Both the position numbers and the translations under genes were made by a program. Of a stretch of 23,648 nt of DNA, positions 6,778-14,427 are shown one piece after another. The notes beneath the pieces are model-generated. The model searched no databases, was not told the origin of the DNA, and saw only the letters and a list, made by a program, of their open reading frames with translations. The DNA lies in IMG/VR virus record IMGVR_UViG_3300036045_000169, positions 1 through 23,648 of that record, one strand, 5' to 3'. Origin of the DNA: a virus. The stretch's first letter is position 1, and each line of letters begins with the position of its first letter.

Positions 6778-8159
6778 CATCAGCCCCCCACAACCCCCCT
6801 CGCGTGCGCCTCCTCCGGCCTTCCGAGACCTCCGAAGAGCCTTACCAAGAGTTCGAGCCCCAGATCGAGCGCGCCCTCGTCTACGCCTGCTGCACCATCC
6901 CGCGGTTCTGGTCCCTGATCGGGACTCACCTCCACCCCGCCTGCCTCCGCGACCCCCGCGGCGCCGAACTCCTCCGGGCCTGCGCCTCCGTCGCCCGCGA
7001 CACCGGCGAAGGCCCCACCCGGCCCGCCGTCGTCGCCCAACGGCTCCGCGCCGATCACGACTCCGGGCGCCTCCCCATGTCGGCCCTGGAGAGCGCCCTC
7101 CAGCTCGTCACAGACGTCGAAGACATCGACGGGGGTATCCCCTCAATCGAAGAACTGGTCGCACTCGCAGCCCCCGTGCTGCGCCGCAGAGCCCTGACAC
7201 GCGCGATCCGGGATGCCGTCACCGACCACGGCAAGGGCAAGTCCCTGCTCGCCCGTGCCCGCGAGATCGAGGCCGCCGAACGCATCGGCCACGAAACCTC
7301 CGTCGGCTCCACCGCGCTCACCAACTCGGTCTGGACCGCCATCGAAGACCTCCGGCGCGTGGACCGGCTCAAGACCGGCATCGACGCCCTCGACCAAGCG
7401 CTCGGCGGCGGCTTCACCGCCCGCTCCCTCGTGACCCTCGCCGCCGCCACCAACGTCGGCAAAACCGCGATGTTGGTCCACGTCGCCTGCTACGCCTGGC
7501 TCTGCGGCCGGCGCGTGATCTTTCTCCCCACCGAAGAAGGCGTTTCCAACACCCTGACCCGGATCGTGTCCTGGATCTCGGGCATCCCCATCGACCGGGT
7601 CGCACTCTCCGACCCGCTCGCCAAACAGCGCTTCGCAGACCGGCTCGCCCAGTACAACTCCGGCTCCCTCTTCGTCGAGTACCTCCCGCAAGGCTCCACC
7701 GTCGGGCAGCTCCGTCGCCTCGTCACCAAGATCCAGGACGACCACGAAGCCCTCCGCGACGGCTACGACGTCCTGATCGTGGACTACGCCGACAAGATGG
7801 ACGCGCCGGGCGAAAAAGCGTACGACAAGATGAAGGTCGTGTACGAAGGGCTGCGCCAGCTCGCGGTCGACCACAACAACTGGACGATCACGGCTTCCCA
7901 GGTCAAGCAGATTCAGGACAAAGATCGCGTCCGCCCCGACGTCAACGACCTCTCCGACTCGTCCTGGAAAGGCCGCACCTCCGACGCCGTGATCACGATC
8001 TATCGCGACCCCAACGACATCCACGCACGCTCGTTCTACGTCGCTAAAAACCGCGGTCCGGGCGTGGGCGCCGAGATCGGGCCAGTCCCGTCGCAGCTCG
8101 AACGCGCCCGGATCGTTCCCCTCCTTGCGGGTCTCTTCGACGAGGATGATGATCCATGA
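6774..8159 (+). CDS. Replicative DNA helicase, DnaB-like, 461 aa
   Basis: An N-terminal helical domain (about 20-170) is followed by a RecA-fold motor. Visible motifs are KTGIDALDQALGGGF (200-214), Walker A AATNVGKTA (224-232), a catalytic-Glu region PTEEG (252-256), Walker B DVLIVDYAD (332-340), TITASQVKQI (371-380) and KNRGPG (425-430), where DnaB proteins have the basic finger. This is the standard layout of hexameric DnaB helicases, at about their usual length. It would unwind DNA at the fork and recruit primase. The ATG at 6774 overlaps the preceding stop codon. Walker A has Asn-Val where many DnaB proteins have Ser/Gly-X; this is within the known range. Confidence 0.9.
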   Translation: MTSAPHNPPRVRLLRPSETSEEPYQEFEPQIERALVYACCTIPRFWSLIGTHLHPACLRDPRGAELLRACASVARDTGEGPTRPAVVAQRLRADHDSGRLPMSALESALQLVTDVEDIDGGIPSIEELVALAAPVLRRRALTRAIRDAVTDHGKGKSLLARAREIEAAERIGHETSVGSTALTNSVWTAIEDLRRVDRLKTGIDALDQALGGGFTARSLVTLAAATNVGKTAMLVHVACYAWLCGRRVIFLPTEEGVSNTLTRIVSWISGIPIDRVALSDPLAKQRFADRLAQYNSGSLFVEYLPQGSTVGQLRRLVTKIQDDHEALRDGYDVLIVDYADKMDAPGEKAYDKMKVVYEGLRQLAVDHNNWTITASQVKQIQDKDRVRPDVNDLSDSSWKGRTSDAVITIYRDPNDIHARSFYVAKNRGPGVGAEIGPVPSQLERARIVPLLAGLFDEDDDP

Positions 8160-8443
8160 CCTCCGAGACTCCGAAGAAAACTTCCCCCGACCTGGTTGTG
8201 CATGACCTCCACCAAGAGATCAATCTCGACGTGGTCTTCATCCTCGAAGAAGCGCTCGAACAAGCCAAGCGGGGCGAGATCCGGGCGATCTCGATCGCGT
8301 GCCTGCTCTCGCACCCGGACTATACGTCGCAATCGATCGCGGTTGCGGGGGACCGCGACCGCCTGCGCCTGATCGGGCTCCTCCAAACGGTGGTGACGAG
8401 CATCTCTTTGGCTCACATCAACGACAGATCCGGGGATCGATGA
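8156..8443 (+). CDS. Hypothetical protein between helicase and primase, 95 aa
   Basis: Overlaps the DnaB-like gene and the primase gene by 4 bp each, so all three are probably coupled. The protein has a short polar N-terminus and a central helical region (NLDVVFILEEALEQAKRGEIRAISIACLL). Its central portion somewhat recalls short proteins in other phage replication modules that pair an acidic helix with RGEI. No catalytic motif is seen. A structural or adaptor role between helicase and primase is possible from position only. Confidence 0.65.
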   Translation: MTSETPKKTSPDLVVHDLHQEINLDVVFILEEALEQAKRGEIRAISIACLLSHPDYTSQSIAVAGDRDRLRLIGLLQTVVTSISLAHINDRSGDR

Positions 8444-9321
8444 ACTGGTCTGCCCAGATCTCCGAGGCGTACTTGGAAGCCCAAACGGGACCGTCCCCCT
8501 ACGTTCGCGTCAACTGCCCCGCGTGCCTGACCCGCACCGGGAAGCAGGACTTCAAGCGCTCGGTCAGCGTGAGCCGGTCGAGTGGATTTTGGAGGTGCTG
8601 GAAGTGCGACTTGCGGGGAAGGCTTCCCGGCGAGTGGGGCGAGCTGGAAGAGAGCGAGGTCTCCGATGAGTGGGAAGATGTGGACTTGGTGGAAGAGCCG
8701 AGCGACTACGTGGCGCTGGACCCCGAGGACCCGGACCCGGAGACCTTGCACGCGCGGCGGTACCTCCGGGCGCGGCGTGTGGACCCTGCGCTCTGGCGTC
8801 CGGCCCGTCTGGGGTACGCACGTACGGGAGCGCACCGTCACCGGATCGTGTTTCCGATTTGGGATGCGGCGGGGGAGTCGCTGGGGTGGGTGGCGCGCTC
8901 GATTGGGAGCACGACCGGGAGCGGGGTTCCGAAGTACCTGACGGCGGCGGGCATGAACCGGGCCGAGTGCTTTTACAACGACGCCGAAGTCAGCCGAGAG
9001 ACTGTGGAGCCTCTGATCTTGACCGAGGGGCCGCTCGATGCGCTGCGCCATTGGCCGCGTGCGGTGGCGGCGCTGGGGAAGCCGACGCGCCCGCAGGTGG
9101 AGCGACTCCGGGGGCTCCGGCGCCCGGTCATCGTCGCGCTCGACGGGGACGCATGGCGCGAGGGCTTGGGGATTGCGCAGGCTCTTCGGCTGGGCGGCGG
9201 GGAGGCGTACGCGGTCAAGCTCCCCGCGGGCGCGGACTTAGACACGCTGGACGTGGGCGCGTTTGAGCTGGCTTTGCGGTGGGCGCTTGCCGAAAAGTCG
9301 GATGTGGAAGTTCTCCCGTAG
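8440..9321 (+). CDS. DNA primase, DnaG type (zinc ribbon and Toprim), 293 aa
   Basis: The ATG at 8440 overlaps the previous stop codon (ATGA). A zinc-ribbon is formed by C26-x2-C29 and C53-x2-C56. An acidic linker (65-100) separates it from the catalytic part. Toprim motifs are LILTEGPLDALR (192-203, acidic E196) and VIVALDGDAW (230-239, the D235-x-D237 pair), with LPAGADLDTL near 261-270. The protein is about half the length of cellular DnaG and has no helicase-interaction domain; compact phage primases are often like this. It would make RNA primers at the fork opened by the helicase encoded two genes upstream. Confidence 0.88.
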   Translation: MNWSAQISEAYLEAQTGPSPYVRVNCPACLTRTGKQDFKRSVSVSRSSGFWRCWKCDLRGRLPGEWGELEESEVSDEWEDVDLVEEPSDYVALDPEDPDPETLHARRYLRARRVDPALWRPARLGYARTGAHRHRIVFPIWDAAGESLGWVARSIGSTTGSGVPKYLTAAGMNRAECFYNDAEVSRETVEPLILTEGPLDALRHWPRAVAALGKPTRPQVERLRGLRRPVIVALDGDAWREGLGIAQALRLGGGEAYAVKLPAGADLDTLDVGAFELALRWALAEKSDVEVLP

Positions 9322-9340
9322 TGCGCAAGAAGATAAAGCC

Positions 9341-10030
9341 ATGCCTAGTCACCGGATCCGGTCATCCTCCATCTACCAAGAAGTCCCGCCCTCGGAATAC
9401 CCGTACTTGCTTCGCGTGGAAGTCCACGTGCGAGAGTACGAGCAAGCGATGGAGCTTTTGCAAGTGATCCAGCACGCGCAGCTCCATCAGGATTCCGGTA
9501 CACCGCCGGTACCGGTACCAGCGTCCTCGCCCGCACCTGTACCCACATCCGCACCTGTACCCACATCCGCACCTGTACGAAAGCCTCTCGTGCCGTTGCG
9601 AACCCCTGCCGTCGTGGGCTTTCTGGCAGGAGAGGAGTACAACGGGAAGAGAGTGGAGAGGGTTCAGCGCTTCGAGAAAAAGGGTTTCGGCGTTGCGGTT
9701 CTCGTAGGTGGGACTCTCGTCAAGTTCAGCCTGGAAACGGGAGACGTGCTCGCCGTCAAAGAGCCCTCGAAGGAAGAGTCGGGGACCGCGGCCCCGCCTC
9801 CCGTTTCGGAAGCACTGCCGGTGAGTTCGCCGGACTGGGTCCAGCAAGTTCTGGAGAAAAAGAACCTCCGGGAAGTGGTCGAGCTGGCCCTGGCTCACAT
9901 GGGTGAAGACCAGGTCAAACCGTGGGCTCTGAGCGTACATGAGCAAGTTCCGGTGCTTCGGCGCCTCAACCGCGATGCGCTTCCCGCACGCATTGACCGC
10001 GTGATCGTGACCCTCAAGGAGCTGACATGA
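9341..10030 (+). CDS. Unknown three-part protein with Pro-rich linker, 229 aa
   Basis: The ATG at 9341 is the best start; an earlier in-frame start overlaps the end of the primase and gives poor sequence. An N-terminal segment (1-60, YLLRVEVHVREYEQAMELLQVI) is followed by a Pro/Ala/Val linker with APVPTS repeats (about 62-85). Next comes a small beta-rich domain (about 90-140, EYNGKRVERVQRFEKKGFGVAVLVGGTLVKF, in two parts) and a helical C-terminal domain (160-229). I recognise no family. It lies between primase and polymerase, overlaps the next gene by 4 bp, and may be a replisome accessory protein. Confidence 0.6.
   Translation: MPSHRIRSSSIYQEVPPSEYPYLLRVEVHVREYEQAMELLQVIQHAQLHQDSGTPPVPVPASSPAPVPTSAPVPTSAPVRKPLVPLRTPAVVGFLAGEEYNGKRVERVQRFEKKGFGVAVLVGGTLVKFSLETGDVLAVKEPSKEESGTAAPPPVSEALPVSSPDWVQQVLEKKNLREVVELALAHMGEDQVKPWALSVHEQVPVLRRLNRDALPARIDRVIVTLKELT
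9531..9578 (+). repeat. 18-bp coding tandem repeat, 2.7 copies
   Basis: The unit ccgcacctgtacccacat occurs at 9531-9548 and 9549-9566, and in part at 9567-9578. It is six codons long and encodes the APVPTS linker repeat, so the frame is kept when copy number changes. Confidence 0.9.
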
Positions 10031-10323
10031 ACACCTTTGACGCCAAAGCCGTTGCCCTCGTCGCCCTCTTCGAGAGGCACTTCGGAATCAAGGTGCCGGA
10101 CGCCACCCGAGAAGCTCTCCTCGTCGACGCCAAGCGCGTTTTGCTCGCGACCGTCGATGAAATCGAAAAGTCCAAAGCGTATCACCTGGAAGTGATCTCG
10201 CGGACCTTGATGATGCTCATGGGGATGCTCGGAGTCTATGCCTCCACAGGTCAGCTCACCTCCGACCAGATCGATAAAATGATGGGCGCCTTTTCCCAGG
10301 ACCATAAAGCTCCGACCCCGTGA
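10027..10323 (+). CDS. Hypothetical protein, 98 aa
   Basis: A small, largely helical protein with ATGA overlap on its 5' side and GTGA overlap on its 3' side, where the polymerase starts. It has an amphipathic N-terminal half (ALVALFERHFGIKVPDATREALL) and a Met-rich hydrophobic patch, TLMMLMGMLGVYAS (about residues 60-73). That patch is a little short for a transmembrane helix. No family recognised; its position suggests a replication accessory. Confidence 0.6.
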   Translation: MNTFDAKAVALVALFERHFGIKVPDATREALLVDAKRVLLATVDEIEKSKAYHLEVISRTLMMLMGMLGVYASTGQLTSDQIDKMMGAFSQDHKAPTP

Positions 10324-12995
10324 AAGTCTTTCCGCTTCACGCCTCGCCTCGGGTCTATCCGATCGAGCGAGTGGACCCGTATCTGCGCGAGTCCACGTTT
10401 CTCGAAGAAGCACGAGACCGCGTCCTCGTGCTGACCGACGGGGACTTTTCGCCGAAGCAGGAAGAGCTGATTCGGGACACCGTGCAGCGTGTCACGGGAA
10501 AGCCGGCGCTGTTTCACGACTGGATGCACTATGACGTGACGCAGCCCGAAGGCATGGAAAAAGCGACACGCTACCTCGTGGCGTGTATCGAGCATCAGCG
10601 ACCTGGACGGATCTTGGCGTTCGGGGAGCGCACGGCAGAAATGCTCTGCGGCGAAGGTACAGGATGGGTCGAGCGCGTGACACGTCCCTGGGTCTGGCTC
10701 GGACAGACTCCGACCTTCTTTTTCCTTCGGGAGTTCACGAAGGTCCAAAAAGGGCTGCTGGACCAGGAACTCAGTTGGGCACTTCACCACAACCCGGATC
10801 CCGCACACTCCCTCAAGCAGCGCCAGTATTGCCAGATCGAGAACTCCCAAGACGCTCAAGCGTGCGTCGAAGCTTTGCACGGCCGCCGCGTTGCGCTCGA
10901 CGTGGAGACGTTCGGGAGGCTGGGCTCCCCGAATTTCAAGATCTCGACCCTCGCCCTCGTCGACATCGACGCGCCCGCTTCCCCGGCATGGGTCTGGCAG
11001 GAAGACTTCCTGCAACTCGACAGCCCGTGTCGCCACGCTCTCGTCCAGGTGCTCACCAACCTGTCGGCCGTCGGCGGCCACAACGTCAAGTTCGACCTGC
11101 GCGCAATTTCCAAAGCCCTGCGCCTCGACCCCTGCCGCCGCCCCGAAGTCCAGGTCATTGACACCTACGTCTGGGGCCGCCTGATCCAGGCCAACGGTCC
11201 CGGCAATCTGGACGACCTGTCTTTCCAAGTCGGCGAAGGCGGCCACAAGGCCGAAGCCCAAGAAGAACTCGCCAAACTGATCAAGGTCCTCCGAAGTCTT
11301 CGCACCGCCGCCGAGAAACCCGTCGCAACCGCCCACGCAATCCAGGAGCGCACTCTCGCCAACGGCCGCAAGCAGCGCCGTCAAGTTCCAACTGAGACCC
11401 GCCCCCCAACCCCGACTGAGCGCCTCAACCGGATCGTGACCCAGTGGCGAACAAGCGCATGGGGGGACTCCGAATCCATGGCCGGTTACGGCAACATGCC
11501 CTCGGGCGACTGGCTCACCGCCGTCGATGACACATCCTCCGACCCCGAGGTCTACGTCTACGGCCTCATGGAGCCCAATCTGCGCGCCCGCTACTGCGCC
11601 CGCGACACGGTCTCGACCGCGCTGCTCGCCCGCCACTACGAACCCCTCGTAGAGCCCTACCGCGAGCTGCTGGATAGTCACCTCGCGCGTGCTTCATGGT
11701 CGATCGGGAAAGTCGAACAGCGCGGCCTCCAAGTCTCCGTTCCCGAGATCCAGCAATTCAGTGACCAGCTCACCCGCAAATCCGACGAACTGCTCGCCCA
11801 TATCTTGCTCTACGCACCGGATCTCAACCCAGGATCCCACAAAAGCCTGTCAGAGTACCTGTACTCGTCTCTGAGAACGGGTGGCCTCGACCTCGCCCCG
11901 ATCTCCTACACCGCCAGAGGAGCCCTCTCCACCGACAAGGACACGCTCGCCCGCCTCGCCGACCAGCATCCCGTCATCCCCCTCGTCCAAGCCTGGAAGG
12001 AAGCCGAGAAGCTCCAGAGCACCTACGCCCGCGGTCTCCTCCCCCACGTCGACCCCGACCAGCGCGTCCGGTGCAGCTTCAACATCATGGGCGCCGAATC
12101 CGGCCGCATGAGCTGCTCCTCCCCCAACCTCCAAACCCTCCCCTCTCGCGGCCTGTACGCCAAGCAGGCCAAACGCATCTATCGCGCCTCCCCAGGCTAC
12201 CAGTTCCTCCAGTTCGATTACAAGACCCTGGAGGTCCGCGTCGCCGCCATGCTCTCCGGCGACTCCGCCATGATCGAGATCTTCAAGACCGGCGAAGACC
12301 CCCACAAGCGCACTGCCCAACTGATCTCAGACATGGTCTGGAAAAGCCCCTTCGAGACCTGCGGCGGCCTCACCGGCGAAGCCCTCGCCGAAGAACAGAA
12401 ACGACGCCGCCAAGTCTGCAAAACCATCAACTTCGCCCTGATCTACGGCAGCTCCACCAAAAGCATCGCCGAAGCCGCCGGCATCAGCGACGCCGAAGCC
12501 GAACTCGCCAAAGAGATCGTGCTCGGCAGGTTCTCCGGCCTTGCACGCTGGATCCGGCGCACGATCTACGCTGCCAAGCAAACCGGCGTTGCCCACACCT
12601 ACTGGAACGGCAAGAAGGCCCGTGCACGTCCCCTGTCCGCGATCTACAGCACCGACAAGGCCAACGTCTCCCGCGGCGAACGCCAAGCCTACAACACCCC
12701 GATCCAGGGCACCGGCCACGAATACTGCCTCGCCAGCGGCGTCCAGGCCGTGACCTGGATCCTGAACGAAGGCATCGACGCCTACCTCGTGCTCCTGATT
12801 CACGACTCCCTCTTCTTTGAAGTCGCCCACCACGAGATCGATGCCTTTGTGCCCGAGATCAAACGGATCATGACCTCGCACTACACCCCGCACGACGTCC
12901 CGCTAGAAGTCGACGTAGAGATCGGGCCAACTTGGGGAGACCTCCGTCCCTACGGGACGCCAGCCCCAAGCGCGCAAGAAGGAGTAGCCCCATGA
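10320..12995 (+). CDS. DNA polymerase I, family A, with 3'-5' exonuclease, 891 aa
   Basis: Starts at GTG 10320 inside the previous stop codon. Residues 1-155 are not a 5'-nuclease; RILAFGERTAEML (97-109) and the following segment recall the inactive uracil-glycosylase-like fold at the N-terminus of some phage polymerases. The proofreading exonuclease has D194 and E196 (ALDVETFG), N255 to D259 (HNVKFDL) and Y425 to D429 (YCARD). Polymerase motif A is DYKTLEVR (633-640, D633 and E638). Motif B is R697-x3-K701 to Y709 with Phe at 705, the position of E. coli F762. Motif C is HDS (828-830), where Glu normally follows the catalytic Asp. A charged insert sits between the exonuclease motifs (about 303-415). 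It should be the replicative polymerase of this phage. Confidence 0.93.
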   Translation: MKVFPLHASPRVYPIERVDPYLRESTFLEEARDRVLVLTDGDFSPKQEELIRDTVQRVTGKPALFHDWMHYDVTQPEGMEKATRYLVACIEHQRPGRILAFGERTAEMLCGEGTGWVERVTRPWVWLGQTPTFFFLREFTKVQKGLLDQELSWALHHNPDPAHSLKQRQYCQIENSQDAQACVEALHGRRVALDVETFGRLGSPNFKISTLALVDIDAPASPAWVWQEDFLQLDSPCRHALVQVLTNLSAVGGHNVKFDLRAISKALRLDPCRRPEVQVIDTYVWGRLIQANGPGNLDDLSFQVGEGGHKAEAQEELAKLIKVLRSLRTAAEKPVATAHAIQERTLANGRKQRRQVPTETRPPTPTERLNRIVTQWRTSAWGDSESMAGYGNMPSGDWLTAVDDTSSDPEVYVYGLMEPNLRARYCARDTVSTALLARHYEPLVEPYRELLDSHLARASWSIGKVEQRGLQVSVPEIQQFSDQLTRKSDELLAHILLYAPDLNPGSHKSLSEYLYSSLRTGGLDLAPISYTARGALSTDKDTLARLADQHPVIPLVQAWKEAEKLQSTYARGLLPHVDPDQRVRCSFNIMGAESGRMSCSSPNLQTLPSRGLYAKQAKRIYRASPGYQFLQFDYKTLEVRVAAMLSGDSAMIEIFKTGEDPHKRTAQLISDMVWKSPFETCGGLTGEALAEEQKRRRQVCKTINFALIYGSSTKSIAEAAGISDAEAELAKEIVLGRFSGLARWIRRTIYAAKQTGVAHTYWNGKKARARPLSAIYSTDKANVSRGERQAYNTPIQGTGHEYCLASGVQAVTWILNEGIDAYLVLLIHDSLFFEVAHHEIDAFVPEIKRIMTSHYTPHDVPLEVDVEIGPTWGDLRPYGTPAPSAQEGVAP

Positions 12996-13429
12996 CCCAG
13001 ATCCACGACGAAACCTTCGACGACTACCTCGCCCAGTGCGTCATGATCAATGAGCACGACATCAACGCCGAGTTCGTCCGCGTCTCCGCGGACATGGCAT
13101 ACTGGGTCCGAAAAGCCGCCCAGACCGAGCGCGCCTTTCTTCTCGCCAAACACAAGGTCAAAGACTGCGAAGCCACCGCCTACCTCCAAGCTCGTGAACT
13201 CCTCGACAACGACCCCGCCATCAAACGCCCCACCGAAGCCCTCGTCGAAGCCACCGCCTCCAAGATGCCGGCGCCCGCCAAGGCCCGCGAAGAACTCGCC
13301 GAACTCGCCGCCCAACGCGAAGAGCTGAAAGGCTACCTCGAAGCCATCAAAACCAAGCGCGACTCCCTGATCTCGCTCGGCGCCATGCTCCGGCGCGAGA
13401 TGCAGCTCGACCCCGCGATCCGGTCCTGA
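12992..13429 (+). CDS. UvsY-like recombination mediator candidate, 145 aa
   Basis: The ATG at 12992 overlaps the polymerase stop codon. The protein is almost all helix: an N-terminal segment with INAEFVRVSADMAYWVRKA, a long charged helix, KRPTEALVEATA, and a C-terminal coiled-coil-like part with ELAAQREELKGYLEAIKTKR. Length (145 aa; T4 UvsY is 137) and this order of helices resemble phage UvsY proteins, which load RecA-like recombinase onto SSB-coated single strands. The next two genes are a gp32-like SSB and RecA, the natural partners. Similarity is by eye only; a generic coiled-coil protein remains possible. Confidence 0.5.
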   Translation: MTQIHDETFDDYLAQCVMINEHDINAEFVRVSADMAYWVRKAAQTERAFLLAKHKVKDCEATAYLQARELLDNDPAIKRPTEALVEATASKMPAPAKAREELAELAAQREELKGYLEAIKTKRDSLISLGAMLRREMQLDPAIRS

Positions 13430-13503
13430 ACTACCCTTCTTCCACCGAACCCCAATCCACCAACTTCCGAACCAACTCTTTTCCAAACACCTGAGACCTC
13501 AAC

Positions 13504-14427
13504 ATGCCCTCCCGCCGAAGCCCAGCACCCGCCGACCAGCCCCTTTCCTACATCGAGTTTGACATCAACGAAGTCGAGAAGAACCTCGAACAGGAGAAGA
13601 TCGATTCCGACACATCCCTCTTCTTCTCGGCCCCCATGGGCGAGTCGCAGGTTCGGGTCATTCCGCCGCTCGCCGCTTGGGCTCCCAAGTTCGCCGCGAT
13701 CGACAAGAAGCCCGACCCGTTCTTCGTGTTCTGGAAGCACTTCTTCGCGCGTCCCGACGACCCCCAAAGCTACGTCTCGGTCCCGTGCCCCAAGAAAAAC
13801 GTCGGGCAGCGGTGCGCGATCTGCGATGAAGTGGACCGGCTCGCCGAGACCGGCGACGTAACCGACTACGAGCTGTCGCAGGACATGCAGGCCAAGCGCC
13901 GTTTCCTCGTCAACGTCATCGACCGTGATCGCGAAGCCCTCGGTCCCATGATCTACGAAGCCAGCTACCCGTGGCGGAAGTGGAACGGCAAGAGCGTGTA
14001 CGAAAAGATCCAAGCCCTGATGACCGGCCGCGCCCGCGTCAACCTCGTGACTCCGAGTCCTCAAGGCTTTGATCTCCTCATCAAGCGCGAAGGCAAGGGG
14101 CGCACCGGCACGAACTACTCGTTCCAGGCCGCCCGAAATCCGAGCCCCTTGTCCGAGGACCCCGAGCAAATGCTCAACTGGATCCAGAACCAACACGATC
14201 TCTGGGAGCACATCGCGATCCCCACCGAGGCTCAGGTCCGCGCCGTCATGGAAGGCAAGGCCATGAGCCCCAACATGCTCAACCCCGATGGGTCACTCAA
14301 GGGGGGCGCTCGTCGAGGTCCGCCAGTACCGGCCGTCCAGCATCACGAGCAGACTCGGCGCCCGGCCCTCCCGGAGGCCGCCACGTCGAGCTATCCCGAC
14401 GATGACCTCGACGAGATTCCGTTCTGA
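13504..14427 (+). CDS. Single-stranded DNA-binding protein, T4 gp32-like with zinc site, 307 aa
   Basis: A gp32-type zinc site is visible: H79, then C95, C104 and C107 (H-x15-C-x8-C-x2-C), within FWKHFFARPDDPQS and VPCPKKNVGQRCAICDEVD. The surrounding RVIPPLAAWAPKF, RRFLVNVIDRD and YPWRKWNGKSVYEKI fit the core of gp32-like proteins. A Pro/Ala-rich linker (270-295) leads to an acidic tail ending DDDLDEIPF. This looks like the DDDIPF tip of bacterial SSB. It would coat single strands and recruit partners through the tail. The gene starts after a 74-base G-poor leader without a Shine-Dalgarno, so it begins a new translational unit, and it overlaps recA by 1 bp. Confidence 0.8.
   Translation: MPSRRSPAPADQPLSYIEFDINEVEKNLEQEKIDSDTSLFFSAPMGESQVRVIPPLAAWAPKFAAIDKKPDPFFVFWKHFFARPDDPQSYVSVPCPKKNVGQRCAICDEVDRLAETGDVTDYELSQDMQAKRRFLVNVIDRDREALGPMIYEASYPWRKWNGKSVYEKIQALMTGRARVNLVTPSPQGFDLLIKREGKGRTGTNYSFQAARNPSPLSEDPEQMLNWIQNQHDLWEHIAIPTEAQVRAVMEGKAMSPNMLNPDGSLKGGARRGPPVPAVQHHEQTRRPALPEAATSSYPDDDLDEIPF

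Noticed and set aside
7143-8024. - strand open frame, 293 aa, Val/Gly/Asp-rich
   Set aside because: Antisense to the DnaB-like helicase; the composition is that of a reverse complement of GC-rich codons.
10251-11681. - strand open frame, 476 aa
   Set aside because: Antisense to the family A polymerase, whose exonuclease motifs lie in the + frame.
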